Shown here piece by piece: positions 43,325 to 53,232 of a DNA stretch of 64,000 nucleotides. Made by a program: the position numbers and the translations under genes. Source of the DNA: Planctomycetales bacterium 71-10 (GTDB lineage: Bacteria > Planctomycetota > Planctomycetia > Isosphaerales > Isosphaeraceae). Within the stretch, counting starts at the first letter, position 1. The number at the start of each line of letters is the position of its first letter. The notes below the pieces were generated by a model. That model searched no databases. It saw only the letters and a program-made list of their open reading frames with translations, and was not told the origin of the DNA. The stretch covers positions 40,648 through 104,647 of the forward strand of contig MKTT01000099.1 in NCBI GenBank assembly GCA_001898385.1, read 5' to 3'.

Positions 43325-44230
43325 ATGCCTGGCCCCGAGCGACGCGGCCTGTCGCTGATCGAGCTGCTGGTCGCCGTCATGATCCTGGCGGTGGTCGTCG
43401 CCCTCGTGCTGACCGCCCTGACGCGGACACGCGAGGCCGCCAGGCGGGCGCAGTGCGCCTCGAACCTGCACAACCTGGCGGTGGCGCTGAACCACCATCA
43501 GACGGCCCGCGGGACGTTCCCGGCGGGCGCGGGCGAGCGGTCGTACCTCTGGAAGTTGCTGCCGTTCCTGGGCGAGGATGAGCTGTCCCGGTCGGCCATC
43601 GACGACCGGACGGCCGCCGTGCCGATCCCCGGCGCGTTCCTCTGCCCGTCCGACGCGACGCGCCCGGCGCCGATGGCGAAGTTCGCGACCAACTACGCGG
43701 CGAACGCCGGGTCGTTCGGCCGCGAGCCGGTCTCGGGGTGGGACGGGGCCTTCACCGGCGACGCCCTGAAGCCCGACGAGGTCACCGACGGCCTGAGCGT
43801 CACCGCCGCGGTCGCCGAGTGGGTCGTCGGCGACGGCGACGCCGGCAGGCCCTCGCGGCTGGGCTCGGTCACCATCCTCGACGGCGACTTCCCCGGCACG
43901 CCGGCCGGCCTCGGCGCGTTCGCCCTGGCCTGCGAGGCCGTCGAGCCCGGCCGCACGGGCCAGGCGGGCTCGCCCTTCAAGGGGTCTTACTGGTTCCGGG
44001 GCCGGCTCGGGCATTCGCTCTACACGCACGCCCTGCCCCCGGGCCGCCCCTCCTGCCGCTCCGCGCCCGACCTCAACGCGATCACCGCGGGGAGCCTGCA
44101 CGGCGGCGGCGCCCACGTCCTGATGCTCGACGGCGGCGTGCGGTTCGTGCGCGACTCGGTCGCCCCCGCGGTCTGGCGGGCGCTGGGCACCCGCGCGGGC
44201 GCCGAGGCCGTGAGCGACGGCGACTACTGA
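43325..44230 (+). CDS. DUF1559 protein with prepilin-type signal (second paralogue)
   Basis: 301 residues from ATG 43325. The leader RRGLSLIELLVAVMILAV is the prepilin methylation motif with one TM helix, and AREAARRAQCASNLHNLAVAL follows as in the first paralogue. The C-terminal HGGGAHVLMLDGGVRFV is the DUF1559 H-x-DG motif. Compared with the gene at 7799 the spacing between helix and end is about 50 residues shorter. Envelope or pseudopilus association is known for the family; function unknown. Confidence 0.87.
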   Translation: MPGPERRGLSLIELLVAVMILAVVVALVLTALTRTREAARRAQCASNLHNLAVALNHHQTARGTFPAGAGERSYLWKLLPFLGEDELSRSAIDDRTAAVPIPGAFLCPSDATRPAPMAKFATNYAANAGSFGREPVSGWDGAFTGDALKPDEVTDGLSVTAAVAEWVVGDGDAGRPSRLGSVTILDGDFPGTPAGLGAFALACEAVEPGRTGQAGSPFKGSYWFRGRLGHSLYTHALPPGRPSCRSAPDLNAITAGSLHGGGAHVLMLDGGVRFVRDSVAPAVWRALGTRAGAEAVSDGDY

Positions 44231-44243
44231 GCCGGCCCCCGTT

Positions 44244-46859
44244 TCACGGGAAACGCAGGATCCGCGTGTCGCCCCGCCGCAGCTCCAGCGTGGGCGACGC
44301 CAGCGGCTTGCCGTCCAGGGCGTCCACGACCTGCGACTTCCCCGCCGGGAGGCGCAGCGTCACCGGCCCGTCCTGGCTGGCGTGGAGGACGACGAACGGG
44401 CCGTTGGCGTAGACGTTGCAATCGACGTCCGCATAGAGATGGGCACCGGCCTTGCGCGCCGCCAGCCGGACCAGCTCCGAGGTCAGCCCCGGCGCGCCGG
44501 CGAACAGCGAGAAGCCCGGCCCGCCCCCGTCGCGCAGGGCGACGGCCGCGGAGCCGTCGGGGTACCGCGCGAGGATCTCGCCCGCGCGGGCGTCGGTCGC
44601 GGCGAACGTCGGCACGACCTGGCGGTCGACGCCGAAGGCCCGCGTCAGGCCCAGGGCGCGGCCGGCGGCGGTCGGCGCGGCCAGGGCCTTCGCGGCGAGG
44701 CTGGGGGTCAGGTCGAAGCCGGTCAGCTCGCGCATCGAGGGCGTCGAGGGCTCGTCGCCGTCGAACCAGCCGGGGGCGTAGCACCAGACCGCCCCCTTGC
44801 CCCGCGTCGCCCGCCGCAGGCCGGACCGCTGGTCGGCCGTGAGGCTCCAGGCGTCGAGCACGACGTACAGCTTCGCGTCGACCTTGCCCGCGATCACGTC
44901 GTCGATGAGGTACTGGCCGTAGGGGGCTCCGGACCGCGCGAGCGCGGCGCGGGCGTCGTAGACGGCGGGCTTGCTGACGACCTGGCCGCCGGCGGCGATG
45001 CGCGTCAGGCTGGCCTCGTCGATCACCGCGGCGACCTCCGGACGGTAGGCGACGGGGCGTTCGAGCAGCGGCAGGTCGATCGCCTCCAGCCGCCGCATCT
45101 CGGCCCAGATGCGAGGGTCGTTGAACCAGCCGGTCGCGCCCAGGTCCATCCACCACGTCGCGAAGTTGCGCGTCGCCTCCTGGCCGACGTTCCGCAGCAG
45201 CATGCGGTTCGTGTCTTCGAGCGAATCCGCGCCGGCCTCGGCGCCGGGGAACGTGCTGGTCGGGGCCAGGTACGTCCGCGTGTCGTCCTCGTTCAGCCAC
45301 ATCTTGCCCGCGAGGGCGACGCTCTCGGCGGCGGTCATCGACGGGGCCGACTGGCCCAGGCCGCGGTCGAAGTACGAGATCGGCGAGCAGAGGACGTCGA
45401 CGTCGGGCGAGTCCAGCACCTTCCGCAGCGCGTAGTGGCCGGAGATCGCCGGGCCCTCGGGGACGGAGCCGAACTCGAAGAGGTAGCCGTAGAAGAACAC
45501 CACGAGCTTCCGCCCGGCCGACGCCTCGCGGGCGGCCTTCGCGAAGGTCAGCACGGCGTCGGCCATCGCGTCCTGCTGGAAGGTCGACCAGTCGAGGATG
45601 GGCTTCTCGGCCTTCGGGTCGCGGAAGACGCCGGCCGGGGCGGCGTGGCGGGATGCGGGCGAGGGGACCTCAACCGCGGCGAGGCTGGCCTTCGGGTCGT
45701 TCCACGCCTTGCGGAGCGTGGCGTCCGTCGCGTATTTCGCCCGCAGCCAGGCGCGCCAGGCGGCGAGATCGGCCGGGGCGTAGCCGTTGAGGGGCTTCTC
45801 CCAGGTGTCCATGTAGAACCATTCGCCCGTGTTCTGGCCGCACGGATGATACCCGGCGATGCGGTCGCCGAACTTCGCCTCCAGGTGCTCGATCAGGGCG
45901 CGGAGCCGTTCGGACCCGTCGCGGAGGTATCGCGGCGAGGCGGGGACGGCGAACTTGCGCTCGCCGTCTTCCCACTTCATGACGTCGTCGGGGTATCGAT
46001 CGGTCCACCACGAGGGGGGATAGAGGCCCATCCGGGGCAGGAGCAGGGCCCGCGGGTTGACGCGCAGGACCTGCTCGCAGGCCGAGTCCACGGCCGACCA
46101 GTCGGCCGGCTTGTCGGGCTCGGGCCAGGGGGTGTCGATGGGGAAGCTGACGAAGTCGACGCCGACGTCGGCCGCCAGCTGGATCTCGGTCTCATACGGC
46201 CCCGGTGGGCCGCCGAGGTAGACGAAGCTCGAACCGGGCCGGTAGAAGCCGAGCGTCAATTCGCGGGGCGTATCCGACCGGGCCCAGAGCGACACGGCGT
46301 AGCGACGGCCCTCCTGGATCTTCAGGTTCGTCTGGTGGTAGACGTGGAAGTCGGGCCGGGTTGTCCCGGCGGGCGGCTCCTTCTGGGTGATGCGGAGCCC
46401 GGCCGAGCCCCCCTTCCCCACGCCCGCGGCGACGGCCGGCTCGCCGACCGTGTTCTGCTCGCCGACGGGCCAGAACGTCCAGCGCTTCGAGAACGACTCG
46501 GGCCCGCCTTCGAAGTCCTGGAGCGGGATCACCTCGCGGCCGTCGGCCAGGTCGACCACGCGCACGTCGTCGACGTCGATCGCGCCGGGCTTCTCGCCGC
46601 AACGGATGTGGAGCGTGCCGTTCTCGGCGTCGCCGGCCGCGGTGAACTCGAATCGGATCTCCTTCGCCTCCGGGCCGATCGCGATCGGGGCCGAGCCGGG
46701 GATGCCGAAGAACATCCTCGATCGCACCGGCTTCCCGTCCACGACGATCCGCGGCACGCCGTCGCGGACCTCCACGCGGACCGTCAGACCGAACGCCGGC
46801 GGGGCCAGGATCCCGGCCAGGAGGACGAACGGGGCGAGGCGTCGGGCGCGTCGCGGCAT
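44244..46859 (-). CDS. Secreted glycoside hydrolase-like protein (clan GH-A, GH42-like)
   Basis: 871 residues with a signal peptide (about residues 1-24, LAPFVLLAGILAPPAFG). An N-terminal beta-rich region resembles a carbohydrate-binding module (FDFEGGPESFSKRW area). A TIM-barrel-like core follows with GYHPCGQNTGEWFYMDTW and MWLNEDDTRTYL, whose glutamates are candidate acid/base and nucleophile in GH42-type enzymes. A C-terminal beta-sandwich ends with TLELRRGDTRIL. Substrate unknown; a role in plant or algal polysaccharide use is inferred. GGAG precedes the ATG. Confidence 0.75.
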   Translation of the reverse strand: MPRRARRLAPFVLLAGILAPPAFGLTVRVEVRDGVPRIVVDGKPVRSRMFFGIPGSAPIAIGPEAKEIRFEFTAAGDAENGTLHIRCGEKPGAIDVDDVRVVDLADGREVIPLQDFEGGPESFSKRWTFWPVGEQNTVGEPAVAAGVGKGGSAGLRITQKEPPAGTTRPDFHVYHQTNLKIQEGRRYAVSLWARSDTPRELTLGFYRPGSSFVYLGGPPGPYETEIQLAADVGVDFVSFPIDTPWPEPDKPADWSAVDSACEQVLRVNPRALLLPRMGLYPPSWWTDRYPDDVMKWEDGERKFAVPASPRYLRDGSERLRALIEHLEAKFGDRIAGYHPCGQNTGEWFYMDTWEKPLNGYAPADLAAWRAWLRAKYATDATLRKAWNDPKASLAAVEVPSPASRHAAPAGVFRDPKAEKPILDWSTFQQDAMADAVLTFAKAAREASAGRKLVVFFYGYLFEFGSVPEGPAISGHYALRKVLDSPDVDVLCSPISYFDRGLGQSAPSMTAAESVALAGKMWLNEDDTRTYLAPTSTFPGAEAGADSLEDTNRMLLRNVGQEATRNFATWWMDLGATGWFNDPRIWAEMRRLEAIDLPLLERPVAYRPEVAAVIDEASLTRIAAGGQVVSKPAVYDARAALARSGAPYGQYLIDDVIAGKVDAKLYVVLDAWSLTADQRSGLRRATRGKGAVWCYAPGWFDGDEPSTPSMRELTGFDLTPSLAAKALAAPTAAGRALGLTRAFGVDRQVVPTFAATDARAGEILARYPDGSAAVALRDGGGPGFSLFAGAPGLTSELVRLAARKAGAHLYADVDCNVYANGPFVVLHASQDGPVTLRLPAGKSQVVDALDGKPLASPTLELRRGDTRILRFP

Positions 46860-46917
46860 CGCGGTTGGCTCCGGGTGTGTCGTCGTGGGGAGGATTCGGA
46901 GGGCATCGGCCCGGAGG

Positions 46918-49041
46918 TCAGCCCGTCAGGGCTTCGAGCATGCTGTCGGGCGCGGCGGCGTATTCGAGCGGCTCCATGGAGTAGCTGGCGCGGCCCTGGG
47001 ACAGGCTGCGGACGGCCGTGGAGTAGCCGAACATCTCCTTCAGGGGGGCGCGGGCGTCGATGACCATCAGCTTGCCGCGGGTGGACGTCCGCTCGATCAG
47101 GGCGCGGCGGCTGGCGAGATCGGCGGTGATGTTGCCCAGATAGTCGTCCGGCGTGACGACCTCCAGTCGCATGATCGGCTCCAGGAGGACCGGCCCGGCC
47201 TCCTCGATGGCGTTGCGGAGGGCGTCGGACGCGGCGAAGCGGAACGCCAGGTCGGACGAGTCGACGTCGTGATAGTCGCCGTCGACGAGCGTCACCTTCA
47301 GGTCGACCAGCGGGTAGCCCGTCTTGCCGCCCGACTTCGCTTCCTCGCGGAGCCCCGCCTCGATGGCCGGGATGAACTCCGAGGGGATCACACCCCCCTT
47401 CAGCTTGTTCACGAAGTGGAGCACCGGGGCCCCCTTGGCCTGGACCTCGGGCTCGACGTCGATCTTGATCTTCGCGAACAGGCCCGTGCCGCCGGTCTGC
47501 CGGACGCAGGCGCCTTCGATCCGCTTCACGGCCTTCTTGACGGTCTCGCGGTAGCTCACGCGCGGGCGGCCGACGTGGACCTTCAGCTTGAAGTCGCGCG
47601 TCATGCGGTTCTTCAGGATCTCCAGGTGCAGCTCGCCCATGCCGGAGATGAGCGTCTGGCCGGTCTCCTCGTTGACCTTGAAGGTGAACGTGGGGTCCTC
47701 CCGGGCCAGCGCGTTGAGCGTGTCGGAGAGCTTCCCCTTGTCGGCCGAGCTGACGGGCTCGATCGACATGCTGATGACGGTCTCGGGGAACTCGATGCGT
47801 TCGAGCAGGATGGGATGGGCGGCGTCGCAGAGGGTGTCGCCGGTGACGGCCTTCTTCAGGCCGACGACGCCGACGATGTCGCCGGTCATGGCCTCGGCGA
47901 TCTGCTCTCGGTCGTCGGCCCGGATGTGGTAGAGCCGCGAGCAGTTCTCCTTCTCCTCGCGCCCGGGGTTGTACGGCCGGCTCCCCGCCTTGAGGATCCC
48001 GGAGTAGACGCGGACGAACGAGAGGTCGCCGTGGGCGTCGTTGGTGATCTTGAAGACCAGGCCGCTGAACGGTTCGGACGGCTCGGGCTTGCGGGACAGC
48101 TCGTTCCCCTTCTTGGGGTGGATCCCCTCGATGGGCGGCTTGTCCAGCGGGCTCGGCAGGTAGTACGAGACCGCGTCCAGTAGCTGCTGCACGCCGACGT
48201 ACTTGAAGCTGGAGCCGCACAACACCGGCTGGGCCCCGCCGGTCAGCGTGGCGCGGCGGAGGGCCTGGTGGATCATGTCGGCGGTCAGCTCGGCCCCGTC
48301 GAGGTGGGCCATGTACTGCTCGGCGAAGGTCTCGTCGTACTCGGAGAGCGAGTTGAGCATCGTCTCGCGCCAGGCCTCGGCGTCGAGCTTCAGGTCCTCG
48401 GGGATCTCCTGGACGGTGAAGGTGGAGCCCAGGTCCTCGGTCTTGAAGAACAGGGCCTTCATGCCGATCAGGTCGATCAGCCCCTGGAACGCCCCCATCG
48501 AGCCCTCGGGCCCGGCGCCGATCGGGATCTGGAGCGGGATCGGGTGGCTGTCCAGCCGCTCCTGGATCTCCTTGAAGACCCGCTCGAACTCGGCGCCGAT
48601 GCGGTCCATCTTGTTGACGAAGCAGATGCGCGGGACGCGGTACTTGCCGGCCTGGCGCCAGACGGTCTCGCTCTGGGCCTCCACGCCCTCCACGCCCGAG
48701 AAGATCACGACGGCACCGTCGAGCACGCGGAGCGAGCGCTCGACCTCGGCCGTGAAGTCGACGTGGCCGGGGGTGTCGATGATGTTGATGGTGATCGGGG
48801 TCCCGTCGGCGTCCTTCCAGCGGCAGGTGATCGCGGCGGCGACGATGGTGATGCCGCGCTCGCGCTCCTCCTCCAGGTAGTCGGTCGTCGTGTTCCCCTT
48901 GTCGACGTCCCCCATCCGGTGGATCTCGCCGGTGTAGTACAGGATCCGCTCGGTGGTCGTCGTCTTGCCGGCGTCGATGTGGGCGATGATCCCGATGTTC
49001 CGGATCCGACGGAGTTGGTTGCTGACGTCGTCGCTGGCCAT
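46918..49041 (-). CDS. fusA: Elongation factor G
   Basis: 707 residues. G1 is AHIDAGKTTTTERIL (19-33), then RERGITI (G2), DTPGHVDFT (G3) and NKMDR (G4). Domains II to V are complete, with YREYT-like RVSYRETV and the RGKLMVI region. Catalyses ribosome translocation. Planctomycetes commonly encode several EF-G paralogues, and this one stands outside any rpsL-rpsG-tufA operon; DYLEEERERGITIVAAA differs from the canonical WMEQEQERGITI form, so it may be a specialised (for example recycling-type) paralogue. That is inference. Confidence 0.93.
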   Translation of the reverse strand: MASDDVSNQLRRIRNIGIIAHIDAGKTTTTERILYYTGEIHRMGDVDKGNTTTDYLEEERERGITIVAAAITCRWKDADGTPITINIIDTPGHVDFTAEVERSLRVLDGAVVIFSGVEGVEAQSETVWRQAGKYRVPRICFVNKMDRIGAEFERVFKEIQERLDSHPIPLQIPIGAGPEGSMGAFQGLIDLIGMKALFFKTEDLGSTFTVQEIPEDLKLDAEAWRETMLNSLSEYDETFAEQYMAHLDGAELTADMIHQALRRATLTGGAQPVLCGSSFKYVGVQQLLDAVSYYLPSPLDKPPIEGIHPKKGNELSRKPEPSEPFSGLVFKITNDAHGDLSFVRVYSGILKAGSRPYNPGREEKENCSRLYHIRADDREQIAEAMTGDIVGVVGLKKAVTGDTLCDAAHPILLERIEFPETVISMSIEPVSSADKGKLSDTLNALAREDPTFTFKVNEETGQTLISGMGELHLEILKNRMTRDFKLKVHVGRPRVSYRETVKKAVKRIEGACVRQTGGTGLFAKIKIDVEPEVQAKGAPVLHFVNKLKGGVIPSEFIPAIEAGLREEAKSGGKTGYPLVDLKVTLVDGDYHDVDSSDLAFRFAASDALRNAIEEAGPVLLEPIMRLEVVTPDDYLGNITADLASRRALIERTSTRGKLMVIDARAPLKEMFGYSTAVRSLSQGRASYSMEPLEYAAAPDSMLEALTG

Positions 49042-49134
49042 GATCGTCTCGTTCCGCGCTCGGCGCTCGGGGTGGGGGCGCGGTCGGTCCGACCGCGGCG
49101 TGGCCTTCCAGCTTACCGAGCGACGGCGGCCAAA

Positions 49135-52100
49135 TCAGCGCGAATGGTCGGCGGGGCCGCCCGCGGGCCGGGTCTGGTAGGTCCGCAGGTAGTCGGCATA
49201 GGCCGGGTCGATCGGCCGGCTCGCCTTCGGGTCGGCGAAGGGGTAGGCGGGCATGCCGCGCCAGGGCAAGGGGCCGACGTCGTCGCTGCCGGCGGTGAAC
49301 GGGTCGGCGTCCTTGCAGTAGCCGGTCGTCCGCAGGACGTAGCTGCGGCTCCAGCCTTCCGGGAGCGGCGGGAGCGCATCGGCGGCGAACTCGACGCGGG
49401 CCTCGTCGCCGGGGCCGACGACGCACAGCCTGTCGTCGTCGCCGCGGAGCAGGTCGGCCACGTCGCCGAAGCGGGTCAGCGTCCCGGACATCCGCGCGAG
49501 CGGCGCGGGGTCGACGTAGTCGTAGTCGTACACCAGCGGCGGGCGGCCGTCGGGCGAGACCTCGCGGGTGTAGCCGCGCGGGCCGAGGACGGCGCGGGCG
49601 ACGGGGAGGCTCGTCGTGCGGAGCGACCGCTCGGCCTCGGCGTCGCGGACGGCGACGAAGGCCCGGTCGTAGTAGCACTCCATGTTCGTCCGGATCCGGA
49701 GCACGCAGCGCGGGCCCGTCAGCTTGCCGGTCAGGTCGAGCGTCGTCATCCGCGGGAGGCCCGCGGGATAGCCGGCGTGGGGCTCGATCGTCTCCCACGA
49801 GCCGTCGTCGCGGAGCCGCTCGATCGCCGGCGGCGCGAGCGCGACGCCGGCCGTCGCGGCGGCGTAGTTGGTCTGCGAGTACGGGTACTCGACCCATCCC
49901 GCGAGCGCCAGCAGCAGGCGGTCGTCGGACCCGTGGCCGGACAGGCGGTCGCCGAAGTCGAGGACGATCCCGTGCTCCTCCGCGTAGCCGGTCCACGCGG
50001 CCCGCTTCGCGAAGCCGTCGACCGTCCTGCGGTCCCACGCCTTCAGGGCGTCGGCGACGTCGGCGCCCTTCAGGTCGGTCGCGCGGACGGGCTCGATCGC
50101 CGTCCGCCAGGCGCGGAGTTCGCCGGTGGGCCGGGTCCCTTCGGGGGCGAACCGTTCGTCCAACGCCACGGCGACGCCGGGCGGGCGGTCGACGACGTCC
50201 AGCGTCAGGTGGTCGAGGTACGCGACCTCGTCCATCGGCTCGGTGATCGAGATCCGGAAGACGCCCGCCTCGGGCCGCAACTGGTCGTCGGCGATGGCGA
50301 CGGCCTCGTCGCGGTCGGGCTGGCCGTAGACGCCCGGGGCGACGAGGTAGCCCAGGCCGCCGCCGCCGAGGAAGTCGCCGAGGCAGACGAACCGCTCGCC
50401 GTTCCACGTGAAAAGCACCGGGCACGAGCCGGTCTTGCGGTTCCGCTCGGCCAGCGGCACGCGCTGGCCGGCGGCCACGTTCAGCTCGGCCTGCATGACG
50501 CCGTCGGGCCAGAGGACGTGGACGACGTCGGCCGCGGGGCGGTCCTTCAGGCCGAACACGACCGGGCCGGGCGACGAGCCGGTCGCCGAGTCGGACGCCC
50601 CGTGGAAGTGGACCGCGTCGATCCCGCGCGCCTGGACGGTCGCCCGCGCCCCGACGCCGTGGGGGTTGGTCCGCATCAGCTCGGGCTTGACCCGCCAGCG
50701 GCCGGAGGGGTCGAGCGCGAGCCAGCGATGGCCACTCCCCAGGTTCGCCGCGAGGGTCGGGGCCTCGCCGGGGAGGACGACGAGCAGGTCGGGCAGGGGG
50801 TCGCCGATCAGGTCGACGACGGCCAGGCCGTCGGGCGGCTCGGCGAGGATCGGCGGATCGGCCAGGGCCAGCCGAGTTGCCTCGTTGCGGGCCCACATGA
50901 CCGGCGGCGTGGGCTGCCCCCCCTCGGGGGCGCGGGCGAGCAGGCCGACGAGGTCGAAGCGGCCGTCGAGGTCCAGGTCGGCGACGGCCGCCGAACGCCA
51001 GCCGTGGGCGTTGCAGGCGAAGGGCTCGAACGCCGGGACGAGGTCCGCCGCGACCGCGCGCGGGGTCGCGTTCCGCCAGGCCGTTAGCAAGCCGGACGCC
51101 GACGGCGCGACCAGGTCCGGCCGGCCGTCGGAGTCGAGGTCCACCACGGCCAGGCCCGTCGCCACGGCGGGCATCCCCCCGACCGGGACGGACCGGAACC
51201 GGCCCAGGCGATCGTTCAGCACGGCGAGCGGCGGGGCGTCGTCCGAGGTCAGGATCAGGTCGAGGTCGCGGTCGCCGTCGAAGTCGGCCAGGGCGACGCC
51301 GGTGTGGCGACGGGCCTCGCCGCCGAGCACCGGCTCGCCGGTCCAGGGGATGAGGGCGATCGAGAGGCCGGCGGCGGGCGTGACGTTGTCGGCCGTGGCC
51401 AGCGGCGTCCAGGCCGGCTGGGGCTTGCCCGGCAGCGCCGGCGGCGCGCCGTCGTTCCGGTAGGCCGCGTTCGCCACGCCCGGCGGCGGGTCGACGCCCT
51501 CGCCCAGGGCGTCGGCCGCGCGATCGGCTGCGGTGTGATTGACGACGTAGAGGTCCAGGTCGCCGTCCTGGTCGAGGTCCAGCCAGCGGGCCGTCAGCGA
51601 GAGGGCGGGCGGGCCTTCGGCCTTGAGGGTGGGCGTCAGGTCTTCGAAGCGCTTGCCGTCGACGTTGCGGAACAGGCGGTCGCCCAGGCCGGTCAGGTAG
51701 AGGTCGACGCGGCGGTCGGCGTCGAAGTCGCCGGCGGCGACGCCCGTGCTCGCGCGGTCGTCCGGCAGGCCGAAGGCGGCGGAGGCGTCCTCGAAGCCCG
51801 CCTCGCCCTTGTTGAGGAGCAGGGCGTCCCGAGGGCCCTCGGGGCCGACGATGGCGGCGGTCAAATAGATGTCGAGGCGGCCGTCGCCGTCGGCGTCGAA
51901 CGTCGCGATCCCCGCGCCGAACCGGGCGCGGACGCGGTCGATCGCCGCGAGGTCCCCGGCGAAGTCGGCGGGGGCCGACCAGCGGCAGCCGTCGGGGAGC
52001 TTGACCGCGAGCGGCGTCGGGGAGTCGAAGCGGGGAGAAGGGGGCTGCTTCTCCTTGATGGCGTCGGGGTCGCGGTCGGGGTCGAGGGGCGGGGGGGGAG

Positions 52101-52941
52101 CCTCGGCGGTCGGGGACGGCGAGGCGATCACGCCGTATCGGCCCATCTCGCCGTACGAGGTCTCGACCACGTCGCCCACGCCGGGGGCGAGGCCGGGGCG
52201 GTCGTGGTCGAGCTGCTGCCACTTCTTCAGGATGTCGCGCTGCTTCTCCGGCTGGCCGGCCATGCGGTAGGCGAAGGCCAGGGGATAGAGGGCCGAGGCC
52301 AGGTTCGGGTTGACGTCCAGGGCGCGGGTCAGGAGGGCCACCTTGCGCTCGGCCTCGGCGGGGCCGGCGGGGAGTGCGGGGTCCTGGGCGTTGACCACGG
52401 TGTTCGCCGCCCAGAGCCACGAGGCGGCGTCGAGCGGGTCGACCTCCGTGACCTTCAGGAACAGCGGGTGGGCCTCGGCCGGCTTGCCCTGCTGGGCCAG
52501 GATGATCCCCTTGTTGAAGAGGGCCCGGGGATCGTCCGGCGAGCGGGCGAGCACGCCGTCGAGGAGCCCCAGGGCCTCGTCGAAGTTCGACGCCGGCCGG
52601 CCCTCGCCGCCGGCCTTCTTCGCCGCCTCGACCTGGACGCCGCCATCGTTCAGCAGGGCGATCGCCAGGTTCACCGCGCCGGCCTGCCAATCGGGCGCCA
52701 GCTCGCGGACCTCGCGGAACGCCTCCGCGGCCTTGCGATATTCGTACTGCTCCATCAGCCCGAGCCCGCGCAGGTGCGCCGCGACGACCGCATCGAGCTG
52801 GTCGGGCGGGATCTCGTCCGCCGGCGGCTCAGGCGCGGCGATCGTCGTCGGCGCGACCTCCGGCGGCGCCTCCGTCCGGCCGCAGCCGATCAGCAGGAGC
52901 GCGGGGGCGAGGAGCCAGGTACGCAAGGGTGCGGGGCGCAT
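49135..52941 (-). CDS. Lipoprotein with TPR, VCBS (FG-GAP) repeats and ASPIC/UnbV domain
   Basis: 1268 residues. A lipoprotein signal ends LLLIGC (lipid-modified Cys20). TPR-like helices span about residues 45-250. Six or more Asp-rich calcium-binding VCBS/FG-GAP repeats follow (DADGDGRLDIYL, DFDADRRVDLYL, DLDQDGDLDLYV, DFDGDRDLDLIL, DLDSDGRPDLVA, DLDLDGRFDLVG). Then comes an ASPIC/UnbV domain (GVGARATVQARG; VHVLWPDGVMQAELN). This domain order is a planctomycete hallmark. It is probably surface-exposed in outer-membrane or paryphoplasm structures; ligand unknown. Confidence 0.88.
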   Translation of the reverse strand: MRPAPLRTWLLAPALLLIGCGRTEAPPEVAPTTIAAPEPPADEIPPDQLDAVVAAHLRGLGLMEQYEYRKAAEAFREVRELAPDWQAGAVNLAIALLNDGGVQVEAAKKAGGEGRPASNFDEALGLLDGVLARSPDDPRALFNKGIILAQQGKPAEAHPLFLKVTEVDPLDAASWLWAANTVVNAQDPALPAGPAEAERKVALLTRALDVNPNLASALYPLAFAYRMAGQPEKQRDILKKWQQLDHDRPGLAPGVGDVVETSYGEMGRYGVIASPSPTAEAPPPPLDPDRDPDAIKEKQPPSPRFDSPTPLAVKLPDGCRWSAPADFAGDLAAIDRVRARFGAGIATFDADGDGRLDIYLTAAIVGPEGPRDALLLNKGEAGFEDASAAFGLPDDRASTGVAAGDFDADRRVDLYLTGLGDRLFRNVDGKRFEDLTPTLKAEGPPALSLTARWLDLDQDGDLDLYVVNHTAADRAADALGEGVDPPPGVANAAYRNDGAPPALPGKPQPAWTPLATADNVTPAAGLSIALIPWTGEPVLGGEARRHTGVALADFDGDRDLDLILTSDDAPPLAVLNDRLGRFRSVPVGGMPAVATGLAVVDLDSDGRPDLVAPSASGLLTAWRNATPRAVAADLVPAFEPFACNAHGWRSAAVADLDLDGRFDLVGLLARAPEGGQPTPPVMWARNEATRLALADPPILAEPPDGLAVVDLIGDPLPDLLVVLPGEAPTLAANLGSGHRWLALDPSGRWRVKPELMRTNPHGVGARATVQARGIDAVHFHGASDSATGSSPGPVVFGLKDRPAADVVHVLWPDGVMQAELNVAAGQRVPLAERNRKTGSCPVLFTWNGERFVCLGDFLGGGGLGYLVAPGVYGQPDRDEAVAIADDQLRPEAGVFRISITEPMDEVAYLDHLTLDVVDRPPGVAVALDERFAPEGTRPTGELRAWRTAIEPVRATDLKGADVADALKAWDRRTVDGFAKRAAWTGYAEEHGIVLDFGDRLSGHGSDDRLLLALAGWVEYPYSQTNYAAATAGVALAPPAIERLRDDGSWETIEPHAGYPAGLPRMTTLDLTGKLTGPRCVLRIRTNMECYYDRAFVAVRDAEAERSLRTTSLPVARAVLGPRGYTREVSPDGRPPLVYDYDYVDPAPLARMSGTLTRFGDVADLLRGDDDRLCVVGPGDEARVEFAADALPPLPEGWSRSYVLRTTGYCKDADPFTAGSDDVGPLPWRGMPAYPFADPKASRPIDPAYADYLRTYQTRPAGGPADHSR

Positions 52942-52996
52942 GGGGGACGACTCTTCAACGCGAGGGATTGATTGCGGTCCAGGCGGTCATCCTGAC

Positions 52997-53206
52997 GTCC
53001 CCTCTCCCGCCGGGAGAGGGCGGCCCGAAGGGCCGGGTGAGGGTCGTCGGATCTCGGGACGGCCTCGGCGATCGAGCCCTTCTCCCTCAAGGGGAGAAGG
53101 ATGCTTGGCGTCGGCCGGCTCGGCTTCCGCGCGCCCGGCATGCCCTCGACGCTCCGGCGACCCTCACCCGCCGCTGCGCGGCCGCCCTCTCCCGGCGGGA
53201 GAGGGG
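52997..53206. repeat. Paired inverted two-hairpin repeat, copy 3
   Basis: Left arm 52997-53050 and right arm 53155-53206. First hairpin ccctctccc-gcc-gggagaggg is identical to copy 1. The second hairpin is ggccc-gaa-gggcc on the left and gccgc-gca-gcggc on the right, keeping pairing while changing sequence. An additional hairpin cccttctccctcaaggggagaagg (53077-53100) lies between arms. No gene in this gap. Confidence 0.8.
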
Positions 53207-53232
53207 ATGAGAAGCCGCGTCGTCCGGAATCC

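Noticed and set aside
46784..52690. 1968-codon open frame on the minus strand over fusA and the VCBS gene
   Set aside because: Off-frame translation of real genes; low complexity.
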